Made by a program: the position numbers and the translations under genes | Assembly (NCBI GenBank): GCA_025769875.1 | Contig: JAGFNK010000033.1 | Span: 62,001-126,000, forward strand | Source: Russula earlei | Lineage: Eukaryota > Basidiomycota > Agaricomycetes > Russulales > Russulaceae | Direction of reading: 5' to 3' | Length of the DNA: 64,000 nt | Notes under the pieces: model-generated | Seen by the model: only the letters and a program-made list of their open reading frames with translations | Databases searched by the model: none | Told to the model about the DNA's origin: nothing | Part shown: in pieces, positions 52,845 to 63,714 of the stretch | How the letters are laid out: the number at the start of each line of letters is the position of its first letter | How positions within the stretch are numbered: position 1 is the first letter of the stretch

Positions 52845-54113
52845 ATGCCTCCAAGGGCCAGCAACGAGCGGCTCGACTTTACCCCAATTCTCACCCACTA
52901 CCTCTTTCTCTTCACCACCGTATTTGCCGTCGTCAGTAAACCCTTCGTGTGCCCCTTGGGTCATCCCGCTCACCTTTAATCTTTATTAGCTTGCGTGGTT
53001 CATTGCTTTCATTGGCCAGATAGTTGCCACGGCAAACTGTGAGTCCTAACATTACCTCGGAGTGTATCTGTACTCATCTCGAGGTTACGATTCCTATTCT
53101 CCTTCCTAGTGGGTCATGAGACCGTTGGCACACTCTGGTTTGCCATCTGGTTGCAGCTTTTTCTCATCTTTGGCGTCATTTACACCCTTGCATCCGACTC
53201 CATAGCGATGCATCGTTTCCAAATTGTCGCCTTTGGCTCGGTTGCTATTGTCTTTGCCGTCATCGGCGTTGACCGATCCATATTCACCCGTTTTGGCTCT
53301 CTCGATGCTGTAGCAGCCGGCTGGCTCATCCTCGCCATGGTCGACATTATTTGGGTACTCTATTTCACCTCAGAAGAAGACTCCCTCGCGCTATATATTT
53401 TCAACTCCCTTGGCACAGGTGGCCTCTCATCACCCTCCAGACGTCGCCGCACACGCACAACCTCTGTTCACAACCCTGCCAGTTATGGTGGCGGTGGTGG
53501 GTATACCGCTGCTGGTATCGGCCCTGGTACCTACGATACCAAGCTCAACGGCAGCTTCGCACCAGATATCGGTAGCAACCCCCTCAATACCATAAACCCA
53601 CCACCCGTGCATTCTCAAAAGAGTGCCAATTCTGTCGCCGGACCAACCAGCCCTGGACCAACGCAGTCCCCAATTGGGGTAGAAACGAGTGGCGCACAGG
53701 GTATCAATTCGCCCCTGATGAGCACCCCCGGAAATGCAGGCATAGGAGCGGGTGGTGGACCGCCACTACCCGCAGATACCAGCGCAACTGACGACTCTGC
53801 GTACCCCTACAAGGCAAAAGCGCTGTATGCATGTACGTGACTTAGCGGTCCTGCACTCGCTTTTTCTGTGCTGATACCAAACATGTGCTTCAGACACCGC
53901 GTCGCCAGACGACCCCAACGAGATCTCATTCTCTAAGGGCGAGATTTTGGATATCATCGACAAGAACGGGAAGTGGTGGCAGGCGCGAAGAGAGGACGGT
54001 TCTCTTGGTAGTACGTAGCATCGCCACCTCATTCCTTTTTCACCTCGTCGCTGATACGCGCATATTCCCTTTACGTTGCAGTCGCACCGTCGAATTATCT
54101 CCAAATTATCTGA
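52845..54113 (+). CDS. SHO1: SHO1-type osmosensor
   Basis: Five exons (52845-52931, 52990-53038, 53110-53832, 53894-54010, 54082-54113) give 335 residues. Four membrane segments lie at about residues 16-44, 53-72, 79-98 and 108-126. A long, Gly/Pro/Ser-rich cytoplasmic linker (about 140-275) follows, then a C-terminal SH3 domain with [24 protein letters not shown] and SNYLQ. In fungi this plasma-membrane protein senses osmotic and other surface stress and recruits the MAPKK Pbs2 through its SH3 domain, feeding the HOG and filamentation MAPK pathways. The ATG at 52845 begins [20 protein letters not shown], the usual short N-terminus. Length and domain order match the family; all introns are 43-71 nt with GT-AG ends. 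Appears functional. Confidence 0.93.
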
Positions 54114-55066
54114 CGGAAAACACAACGCGCCGGACGCTTATACCGTCTTTCCTTCCTCCACTTCATGGATGACATCCCGTTCCTATTCTTCCTTTGTTTT
54201 CACACCCGGTCTTTAGGCCTCGTAATGATATCTACTAACGCCTGCTCGAAATTAGGACTGCCTCATCATCTATATTCCTCTTGAAATAGTGTATGCTACG
54301 CAACAAACGGCAGGAACATGGAGGCCGTGCGTTGTGGATACTCCCGGATATATCGACATACATATCGCTTTTGCGCCAACGCCCAAACGTTGGCCTGCCA
54401 TGCGTGGCACATCCAATTGCCTTGCACATCGTATAAGCGCCGTTCGCCACGCCTTCCACCATACCTACGCACTGGTCTCCCTTGCTGTTCCTGTTGGTGA
54501 CTCGTATCCTCCTGTATAGGCCCACGCATTTGTATGTATGTGCCCATCATAACGCTCTCTTTCTCTTTCGCTCGCGTCCGCTTATCAGAAATGTCAAAGT
54601 TTACGGGTCAGACCGTATGATGATCGAGTTTTTAGACCGCCGCGTGTTGTGAGCATGTATGTGCTTGCGTGTGGCGTGGTTGGTGAGGGTGTGATGATGA
54701 CCCACGCACTTCTGACACAGGCGGTTCGTAAGGTAAGCCATACGAGACGCACTGTAGAAACTTGAACTGTCCATGCACTCGCGATGCGGTCATGTAAGCA
54801 GGGTATCCACCCTAATTCCGCAGTTGGGGGAAAAGAGGACCGCGGTATTCCCTTGCAAAACTGGACAGTTGCAGTCAAAAATGAATGACCGTTGCCATGG
54901 CTACCTCCCTCCTCGCCATTTCATATTGTTACACGGATTGTATCATGCGTTATGTTATGTATGTTATATATGTCGTGTATAATGCCGAGACGAAAAAAAG
55001 AGGAGGATCGCAAAAAATCGCGCTCAAGTAAAAATTAAATGCAGATGATCTGCAGCTGCTCACCAG
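54114..55066. other. Convergent intergenic region
   Basis: Lies between the 3' ends of SHO1 and the RNF10-like gene. Only short overlapping frames are seen. Nothing else is supported. Confidence 0.5.
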
Positions 55067-57218
55067 TCACCGCCTCCTCACCGCGCCACTGCCACCAAGC
55101 ACGACCATCCGCGCGCGCCGTCTCCGCCCACCAGCGCCGACGCTGCCACCGCCCCCGTTCGGTCCTCGCTGGACCTCGAGCTCATGCCATGCCCGATCGA
55201 GGTCAAGGTCAAACGCCCACTCATCCGCGTCCACGTCCTCGCCATCGTGACGCAGCTCCGGACGCGTAACGCGAGCCGCCGCCGTGTTGTTTCCTCCTCC
55301 CGCGTTCGCCGCAGCGGCAAAGCTGCGCGTGCCCCATGCGCCGTTCGGCTGCTGCGGCGGTCGCGCTTGGGGCGTTGGTATAGGCGAGGTCGACGCGGCG
55401 CGAGACGTGTCCCGATCCAGTTCTGGCTCGAGCTCGGGCTCGTGCGTGCCCCAAGCAGGGCCGATAAGCTTCTCGCGCTCTCGCTCCTCCGCGCGGGCCT
55501 TCGCCTTTTCGTCGCGCCGGCCTTTCTCTCGCCTACGCGCTCGGCGCGCCTTGATCGCCCCTTCAAACGCACGCAAGCCTTCGGCGCCAACAACGCCTTC
55601 GAGGTCTGCTTCGACAAAGACGACGTCTGCGCCCTCCGGGATGTGCGAGAGATATTTGCAGCGCCGCCGTAGGTCCGCATCGACGGAGCCTTCATTCGCG
55701 GCTTCGACGCGCACCGTGATGCTATCTGGAAACGACGCGTATGCGCCAAAATGCGAAGAAAGGATTCTGATATCGAGCGGGTGAAGGAAGATCGGAAGTC
55801 CGAAGGCAGCCTGATAGAAGTAGTACGCGGACGTTGACGGCGGGGGTGGGTTGAGGTTCCTGCGTAATTTGGGACCACGAGCGGTCGGCGTCGGCGAGCA
55901 TGCGGGTGACTGGGGAGCTTGAATAGAGAGATGGTGCGTATGGACTTCAGACGGATCGGGCGTCGCCGTGGCGCTTTCTCGTCCCTGCTTGCGCTGGGCG
56001 TGAAGCGTGACGCGAGCGGCGATGTCGTGCTCCAGCTGCAGAGCACGTTCGATTGCGGCATGTAAGGCGTCAGTGCTGAGAGCATTTGCCTTAGCAATCT
56101 GCTTGTTCAACCTCTGCTCAACGGCGTCACAGAATGCGATGCCTAGTGTGTCACCCAACTCCGAAAGGGCGCGGCGCTCAGATGCCAGTTCGGAAAGATC
56201 GCATGTGAGGTTCTCGATGAGATATGATGGCGTCGCTAGCATGAATTTGGCATGTGTGTACACGTCTGGCAAAAAGTGGAAAGGAGCTTGATGTGGGGGA
56301 AGAAGATCTGAAGGCCAAGTATTGGTACGTGGAAGGGCCAGCGTGGTTATCTGAGGACGGAGCATGAGCCGCATTCGTAGTGTTGATCCGGGCTCGGGGG
56401 TCTCCAACATATTGATGTCAGCAGAAGCTGCTGAGGACGATGGTTGAGGCTGGGCATTATTGGGACCATCATCTAGGTGGCAGGGTGGAGTGAACCAGTG
56501 AACGCTCTTGAGCTGCTTCTCGTTGATCGAGTCGAAACAGATCGGACAGCGAGCCCACTTGGGGTTTTCTGATGTACCAAGATAATGTAATATGCACGGA
56601 AAACAGAAGACCTGCAGATGGCAACGGGATCTCAGGTGCTGTGATGGGCATCATTGGGGAAACAAACTGACGTGTCCGCACTTGGTCATACGAGGGACTG
56701 TCGGAGGGGAAAGACAGATGGGACAAGTTGTGTGCCCCTCTCCATGCGAAGGATTGTCACCACCGCCTGCGGCGGCTGCGGCCAGTGCTGAATTGCGGGG
56801 AATGATTACTTGTAATATGTCCTGCCATTGGAAGAAACTGTATACAACAGGATTGGCTTGAGTCCGTTTATAACAAAAGTGTGGACTACTCACATGTCCG
56901 GATCTGCAAAATGTACTGTATAGTCTCCCAAAGGGTTCATCACAAACCGGTGCTGGGCATTGACGAAACCTAGATGGGGGATAGGATGGTTATCATGCCA
57001 TGGAAGTCAGTTGGGAGATAACACTCACGCTCTTTATTCCAAACGCCATGGGTAATCCCATGCCTGCGACTCCTCCTCGGTAGACTTTGGACATGTTGAG
57101 TTTGTCTTGGTGGAAGAGAAAAGTTGAGAAGATGGTTGAGAGATTGAGAGGAAGCAGACTTGGCAACCCGCTTTGGAGGGGTCGGGTTTGAAGGCCGAGT
57201 TGTGCTTTGTGCAGCCAT
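55067..57218 (-). CDS. RNF10/MAG2-type RING E3 ubiquitin ligase
   Basis: Four exons on the minus strand (57218-57029, 56969-56894, 56837-56672, 56611-55067) encode 658 residues. After a basic Ser/Pro-rich start comes NKERFVNAQHRFVMNPLGDY and DILQVIIPRNSA, hallmarks of RNF10/Mag2. A C3HC4 RING follows (Cys127, 130, 142, His144, Cys147, 150, 166, 169; CPICLSPPTVPRMTKCGHVF to RCPICFDSI). The middle carries MRLMLRPQITTLALPRTNTW, then a conserved FYFYQAAFGLPIFLHPLDIR-like block. The tail is Arg/Ala/Gly-rich. RNF10 and its yeast counterpart ubiquitinate 40S ribosomal proteins during translation stress. The start is the ATG that opens the conserved N-terminus. The large GC-rich final exon produces long shadow frames on both strands. 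Confidence 0.92.
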
Positions 57219-58085
57219 AGTTGAAGGTGGGTTCCTTCCCTCCCTGATTGAGAGAAGGGATAAGAAAACCACCACCGTGATGGGAGAGGACAAGCCCGAC
57301 TAATCCCGCGTCCATCTGCGTCGGTCTGACGTCGAGCGAGATCACTTAAGCGAGATCACTTGACTCACCTCGGCGTCTGTCAAAACGGATACTCTGCCGT
57401 CTATCACAACTATGCAGGGCAGTTGTGCTGAGAGTGCTGGAGTTGGTGTGCGAGAACAAGCGACGTTTTTGAAAGGAATACTGGCTGTACGGACTCCCGT
57501 CAACTGTACCGCCTCCGCTATGAGCCGTGCCAATAACCCCACTCCTGCGCTGCACATACACTGGCAACGTGGTGCCTGATGACCCCCCTCCTCTGTCCAC
57601 GGTGAGTTGTTCTATCTTTTTTGCTTTCCTCACGGGCCCAGCAGAGCATCGCGGAACCAAGTTCATCACGGTGGTCACTACTCTCGGGATTGCACACATC
57701 CCGATTATGCTTGAGTACTACGCTCTTACAGCCGTTGCATGTACCCACCCTCGTTCACGTACGTGTCTAACTGGCCCTCCAACCACCCGACAATGTAACA
57801 GGGTTACCTCGAGGAAACCCAACTCCGGGGCAATGTCGTCCGATGAAGACATCAGACGCCTTACTCTGACAATCCCAGCTCACGCGTCGAGAAAGTTCGC
57901 GTGAAGCATTGTCGCTCAGGTTGTCGATCTTGCTTGAAATGTGATCTAGACATTCGAAATCTGATACGGTTTACATTGTGGCTTTAGTAAGTGAAGGTGG
58001 GGCAGGCAATATGGTAAGCGCACGGTAAGCGCACGCGCGCACCCACAAGCACGTGCTCACTCTTTCAACTTATCTACTCCCTCCC
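57219..58085. other. Divergent promoter region
   Basis: Separates the RNF10-like gene (-) and WBP11 (+). Short open stretches with intron-like ends occur on both strands (for example a minus-strand ATG near 57847 with SSDDIAPELGFLE before GTAACC, and a plus-strand segment KFITVVTTLGIAHIPIMLEY), but no gene can be assembled. Confidence 0.35.
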
Positions 58086-59561
58086 ATGGCCAAAGGAAAG
58101 AATCTCAATCCTGCGGATGCATATCGTATGCATATTTACTGCAATCCATGTGTGTAATGTCTCTGAATACAGCCATCAGGCAAGGCTCAACGGAAGAAAG
58201 AATTGAAAAAGGTGCGTCGTCTTTTTATTAAGCCAGACAACTTTGAACTGTGACGCAACTCACAATTATTCCGTTATTTGCAGTAGAACAAGGCAGGGAG
58301 GCAAAAGGCACGAGATTTCTCCCTCGTGAAAAAGGATACATGGGGTATGTCTCACTCCCCGTAGCACCTGAAAGCGGTAACATGGCACACCAGACCTCGA
58401 GGACGAAATCGAAAAGCTCACCTCCACCGCGTCACTTTCGGATGCTGACCAGAAAAGGCTCAAGGACTTGAAGGTAGAGCTCGATAACATCGTCAAGAAG
58501 AAGGAGAAATACCTAGAAGAACATCCAGAGCAACGGAAATTGGTATATCGTCCTCGACGCCAGCCAAAGGATGGCCAGTCGTCCAAGAATATTCCCCCTG
58601 TGAGTGGACCACAAGAGGAGGAGGGTGGGTCGTTGTTCGTTGCTGCAAACTTGTCTGTTAATTCACTCTCATTTCTGCAGAGGACACAGACGACGACATT
58701 CTCATGCCAGAAGGCCCTCCCCCCGGCATGTCGAAGGAAGAGGAGGAAGAGGATACGGACGATGATATCCCCATGCCAGAGGGCCCCCCTCCAGGCAGCG
58801 CATGTAAGCTTTACGCCCATTTCTTTTCTGTTCACTGATGTCGTGTCTGGATAGCATCCATATCATCTTACCCATCCATCCCGCCACTGCCGCCACCGCC
58901 ACCTGGTTTTCCTCTGGCCATCCCCCCACCGCCTCCTGGTTTTCCTAATGTGCCCTTCCCCCCTCCCCCTCCCGGATTCCCCGTACTACCTAGCCCGGCA
59001 CCACCAGGTTTCCCAGCTCCCCCGCCGCCCAGCTTCCCCCCTCCTCTACCAGGTTTTGCCCCACCTCCAGGCGGGTACACTCCCGCACCGGCAGGGCTAT
59101 TCAATAGTCTTCCACCTCCACCACCAGGTTTCTTCCCGCGACGCGGAGCCGCACCGATCGCTCAAACTTCTGCATCCCGAGCCCCTACCCATTCTGCGCA
59201 GGCATCTTTGCCCGCTGCACCTACCGCATCATCTGCAACAGTCTCTGCTGAAGCGCAGTTACGTGATTTCAAGAAGGAGAGCACTGCGTTTGTACCTGCC
59301 TCACTCCAACGCCGGCGTGCAGCTCCGGGCAGCGCCGGTGCTGGAAGGGGGACCAGTAACGTCAATTCGGCACCCCTACTAGACGGTGACAACCACGGAC
59401 AGGCACGAGAAGCTGCAACTGCGAGGCCGGATCTTGTGAACACATTGAAGGGGCAGTTCGGGAGTGCGATAAAGGTGCAAGAGAAACCGAAAGCGAAGGA
59501 TGACTACGAAAAATTTGTCGAGGGATTGGGGGACATTCTGGGCCCGACGCCACAGAAATAG
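58086..59561 (+). CDS. WBP11: WBP11-type splicing factor
   Basis: Six exons (58086-58125, 58180-58211, 58287-58344, 58394-58624, 58681-58803, 58855-59561) give 396 residues. The N-terminal Wbp11 domain reads AKGKNLNPADAYRKAQRKKE, LKKNKAGRQKARDFSLVKKD and a coiled-coil DLEDEIEKLTSTASLSDADQ. Two acidic repeats DTDDDI(L/P)MPEGPPPG follow, then a Pro-rich region with many PPPPPGFP motifs, the type bound by WW domains (PQBP1, FBP21), and a C-terminal block KDDYEKFVEGLGDILGP. WBP11 is a nuclear activator of pre-mRNA splicing. The second intron ends in CAGTAG; using the first AG would create an immediate stop. Start chosen because it matches the family N-terminus exactly. Appears functional. Confidence 0.93.
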
Positions 59562-59786
59562 AATACTGCATGACTCTAGGAGTACACGCATCGGTTGTAT
59601 GGTATCCTGACGCAAACACGAACGCTCGCCAGCGTATGTGCGGGTTCCTCAACTACGCTTTAAATGAGTGCGCGTTAAGCAGTCCTCTGGTCTCCCTGAA
59701 TAAAACCTCCTTCGGGCCCACCTAGGCGCTGGTCACAGGTCAAAGACCTTGGTCGCGGGCACCGATTGCCCTTCATACTTGGGACG

Positions 59787-59945
59787 ATGCTCTTCACATT
59801 CCAAGTGACGCGCCAGGCCTTCCACCGCACTTCCCGCGCCTATATTGTCAACCTCAACCCGATCGTCCCCGGCCGTACGTAGATGGTCTCACCCTCGCGT
59901 GCCAGGTACCATGCATGCGCTACGCCACGTCCTCATCTGTTGCGC
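59787..59945 (+). pseudogene. Remnant of a HIT-domain (Fhit-like) gene
   Basis: From ATG at 59787 the frame reads FTFQVTRQAFHRTSRAYIVN LNPIVPG, the N-terminal signature of Fhit/Aph1-type diadenosine polyphosphate hydrolases, then hits GTACGTAG. A possible continuation (HVLIC, about 59928) lacks a splice acceptor, and no His-x-His-x-His active-site block is seen downstream. The gene therefore looks 3'-truncated or decayed. A genuine gene with long introns is less likely. Confidence 0.45.
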
Positions 59946-60360
59946 CTGGTGAAGCTGTAAAGGGGCATTCGCACTGGGTTTCGAATCAAACCAAGGAGGG
60001 GAAATTTCGGGTGCTTTCCCCCCGTTTCTTTCTGATTACCCTTCCGCCCGAACCTTTACGACTGGCTCCAGGGCTTGAACCTTTGCGCGTGGAAGGCTGT
60101 CCTCAGGTTTGCCACCATCTATGCGCGGGAGGAGAGCCGGATGACCGATGGCGCTTGACAGCTACCTCTGAATGGAGATCCTCTTCGCACAATTTGTGGC
60201 ATGATATATGTGAAGCGAGCGCATAATGGCCAAATTCCGACACGAGAGACGACTGCTGTGGCCGGGAGGTGCTTGGACTAGGCTTCGTCATCTCCCAACA
60301 TCAGTTTCATCCATCTCACATCAGGAAAACCTCCTGTGCTAGCGAGAGGTAATGCGGAAG
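59946..60360. other. No gene recognised
   Basis: A 103-codon frame (59915-60226) overlaps the HIT remnant but has no recognisable content. Confidence 0.35.
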
Positions 60361-60363
60361 TTA

Positions 60364-60471
60364 GGCCCCATTTACCAACCGAGAATTCTTGAATCTTGAG
60401 GCCCCATTTGGCACGAAACTTTACAAATTTTTGAAACTATATTCAAGAATTCTCAATTGGTAAAAGGGGCC
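60364..60471. mobile_element. Harbinger-derived MITE
   Basis: A 108-bp element with inverted ends of about 31 bp (GGCCCCATTTACCAACCGAG and complement), flanked by TTA on both sides (60361-60363 and 60472-60474). The ends match those of the Harbinger transposon at 46883 (GGCCCATGATACCAACCGAG, then AATTCTTGAA in both). It has no coding capacity and was probably moved by a Harbinger transposase. Confidence 0.88.
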
Positions 60472-60508
60472 TTAGTAAAAGAAACATACCATTAATAAGC
60501 ACTAATTA

Positions 60509-63184
60509 TTGTCGTTTTCAGATAACGTGACGCGCCGGAAATTTCCGAAAAGAAAAGGGTTGGTAGAAAGAACTTGATGTATCTCGCCGAATTCAAAAAA
60601 TCATAAACAATAGCCCATTGGAACCGGAATGAAAACTAGCTTCTAAATGGAGGGTACCAAGAATGAAAAATGGAAATGTCGGAGATGTCAAAATTAGTAT
60701 GTGGTCTGGTGTGTCCAGGGACGCGCGGGTGAGTAAGTAAGAGTAAAACTATTGGACCAAGGAAGTGAGCATTGACCAGGGGACCTAGATGAGTCGAAAC
60801 AAGAACCACTAGGCGCAACTCCGAGGAAATGGGTCGAGGGTCCATCCAAAGAGGGCTTTCGAGATGCGGGCAGTCAGATTAGGAGAGGACACAGCACACA
60901 CAGATCACATTTTTCATGCTAGGTATTTATACTAAAAGGAATCGTCAAGATTCTGGAAGAGAAGTGGGGAGAAGAGGCGAAAGAGGGAGACATGAGACGA
61001 GACATCTATGGGATTCTTCTATTCCAGAGAGTAACTAAACAGTTTATATACAGGAGGGAGGAGAGAGGAAATAGGGAAACATGTGTAGTGACATCAGTAA
61101 GAGACTAAACGAGATGTGGCAAGACTGCATGAAAGGCATTTGGCACGCGTTATTCCGTAGCCAACCGATTGCCTACCTTACACCTCCCAGGGGCTTGAAA
61201 ATTTGACCATCCTCGGTCAAAGCGTCTTGAGCAAGTCTTCGACCTTGCGCGCGCGTGGTCTCGTCATCGCAAAGGGGGTGGGCATTGCAGCAAGGCAGGA
61301 TGGGGCGGGGGCGTGCTTGCGGTGTGTGCGTCATGTCGAATGTGTCGTCTGAATCGCTGTGTGCAGTGGTGCTGGTGTCGTTGTGTCCTGGAATGCGGGC
61401 GCGGTGTGGCGAAGCAGGAGGGGGCGTGGCGTGGTTGCGGCGTGTCAAATGTGTCGTCGCGATGTGGTGCTGCTGGTGTCGTCCAAGTTGTTGCCATTGC
61501 CGTTGTTTTTGCTGCTGCTGTTGTTGTTGCGGAGGCAAGCGGCGAGCCCGGCTTGTGTGACTGTCACGCTGACGTCTTCCGGCCGTGGCGTCAAGGTCTT
61601 CTCCATAGCAGGTGGCGGTGGGACGTGTGGACGATAGTGCGCAAGTGGGAGACGAGACAAGAGGGGGCGGACGGCGTGGTTCGCCTTGCAAACGCTTGCC
61701 GTAGTCGTTGAGCTAGAGTGTGTGGGGTCAGCGTCCAAAAACCGAAAACAAGATGTGAAGGGTCTCTGGTAATCATCCCGCGGCCACGGTGACAAGGTCT
61801 TCGCCACTGCAGGTGATGGCAGCATGCGGGGGTGAGGGCGTACGTGTGGGCGGGGATGCGATGGAAGGGGAGGCGTGGTGCGATGTGGTGCTTGCGTCGA
61901 CGGCTTCTCCTGTGGCGACGTCGTGATGGCGGCTGTTGATCTTTCTGCGGGGCGGCGTTGCTGAGCTTGGGTTCGAGGCCTTCTTGAACTTCTTGGGCGA
62001 TGCTGGTGGCGTGAGGCGACGGCAGTGCGTCTGTGCTGGTGTCGTGCGTGACTGAAACTTTGGCGCTAGGCGTGACATCGACTGAGATTGAGGATGAAAC
62101 CAAGAGGGCGACGGACTGAGCTGAGGCGACGGCGGCAGATAACACTAGAGCTGGGGCGGCGACAGGAGACGTTGGGGCAGTGGTGGCACCTGGCGATTGA
62201 AGTGATACGGCGGGCCAGGCTGAGGCAGCGGACAGGGCAGAGACGGCGGCGGCTGGCGATGCTGGCGATACGGCGGACTGGGCTGAACTGATGGCTGATG
62301 GGGCAGGGGAGGCAGCTGGCATTGTGGGCGGCGTGAGAACTGGTGAGGAGACGACTGAGGCAGGTGAAGGTGAGGCCATGTGAGACGGGATGGAGCCGGC
62401 AGCGGCGGCGGTTGAGACGACGGTGGTGGAAACTAAGATAGCAAAACTGGCTGGCAATACGGATGCTACGGTGGATGGGGCGTGTACAGCAACAACGGAG
62501 ACGGCTGGCGATGAGACTACTGAGGTGGCAGCGGGCGGTGCTGTACTGACGATGGCGGGCAAGGCTAAGACGGAGGCTGCTGATGATATTGGGACTGAGG
62601 TGATGGCGACGGATGCGGATGAGTGTGGGGCGGTGGCGACTGAATTGCATGCGATGGTGTGTGAGCGCGGGGGTGAGGCAGCGGCTGTGACAATCGTGGG
62701 CGAAGCAGGGACGGGGACAGGCAGGACTGAAGGTGCGGGGAGGACGGCTTGCATGGCAGAGATGGCGAAAGGAGCAGCAGGGATGACGGGAGCAGGAGTG
62801 GGCGATGTGGAGGTGATGGTGGGCGAATGGTATGTGAAATCTGATCGCGAGTCGTCTTCATCGCGAGCCCACATTCGAGCCACAATTCGCTGCACTTCGA
62901 GGGAGACCTTTTGGCTTCTTGCCATCAGAGAGGAAGCAGGGAACAAAGTGCTAGATGCCTACATCATTCCCACAACTGTGACCGTGCTTACCCGACATGG
63001 GCATGTCCGAAATTCAATGTATCTGTTCTCGGAACAGAATGTTTAGAAAGTACATTTTATTCCGGTTCGAATGGGCTATGATTTATGATTTTTTGCTTAG
63101 AATTCGGCGAGATACATCAAGTTCTTCTACCAACCCTTTTCTTTTCGGAAATTTCCGGCGCGTCACGTTATCTGAAAACGACAA
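60509..63184. mobile_element. Non-autonomous Tc1/mariner-type element
   Basis: Inverted repeats of about 125 bp begin TTGTCGTTTTCAGATAACG, sharing TTGTCGTTTTCA with the ends of the palindromic element. TA lies on both sides (60507-60508 and 63185-63186), and outside it the 9-mer AGCACTAAT is also repeated. The interior codes for only the first residues of a transposase, followed by low-complexity sequence. Confidence 0.85.
61591..62925 (-). pseudogene. Transposase start fused to Ala/Ser/Pro/Val-rich filler
   Basis: The frame from the ATG at 62925 begins ARSQKVSLEVQRIVARMWAR, like the helix-turn-helix start in the palindromic element (GKAVSEEVQWIIIRL). It then becomes a long, monotonous Ala/Ser/Pro/Val stretch (to about 62060) and a basic tail. 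No DDE domain. The open frame is probably a by-product of low-complexity expansion, not a working protein. Confidence 0.5.
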
Positions 63185-63186
63185 TA

Positions 63187-63714
63187 AGCACTAATATGTG
63201 TTACATAGTAACTGTTATAAGACGGCCAATAAATCTGGGGGGGTCAGGCGGATATGGTCTCAATATAAAGATTATTGAGCCATCGGTAGTGATCAATTGG
63301 CGCTAAAGTGTCATAGTACGCACTAAAGTCATAAGTGTGCGCTAAGTGTGATAGCACACATTCGGTACAATAAACGCAGTACTAGCAATATGCATGGTAA
63401 ATATTCAGGCAACTGTCGCTATTAGATGACGCCTGCGGACCACTGCCCATTTTGAGTTAATCTAAATTCAACATATGCAAGGTGAGTCGGGGATGACCAG
63501 TGTGTCGGGAAGTCCAGTGTGTCCGACTTGTTGATGTCTCGAATGAAAATATATCATCCCTTGATCGAGAAGCTCTGGCATGCAGTTTAGACGTGCTTCT
63601 GGACAAGGCGGCACGCTAACATGATGTCGGATCACCGTTGAATAGTAAGACGGCAGCGGTATGACGTGCGTGATGAATCCGAAGTGAGATGGCTGTGCCG
63701 TCAAAAAGTTCCGG
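63187..63714. other. Intergenic, no gene recognised
   Basis: Lies between the mariner-type element and the 3' end of RIB7. Contains short repeats of GTGCGCTAA/AGTGTGATAG type (63300-63360). Nothing else is supported. Confidence 0.4.

Noticed and set aside
55078..56097. 339-residue minus-strand frame and several plus-strand frames inside the RNF10-like gene
   Set aside because: Shadow frames of a GC-rich exon; the recognised RING protein uses another frame and explains the region.
57346..57904. LSM-type or zinc-finger small gene between the RNF10-like gene and WBP11
   Set aside because: Isolated matching words on both strands could not be joined into a consistent reading frame.
61591..62946. 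451-residue frame as a host gene
   Set aside because: It lies inside a transposon between inverted repeats, begins with a transposase N-terminus and is mostly low complexity.
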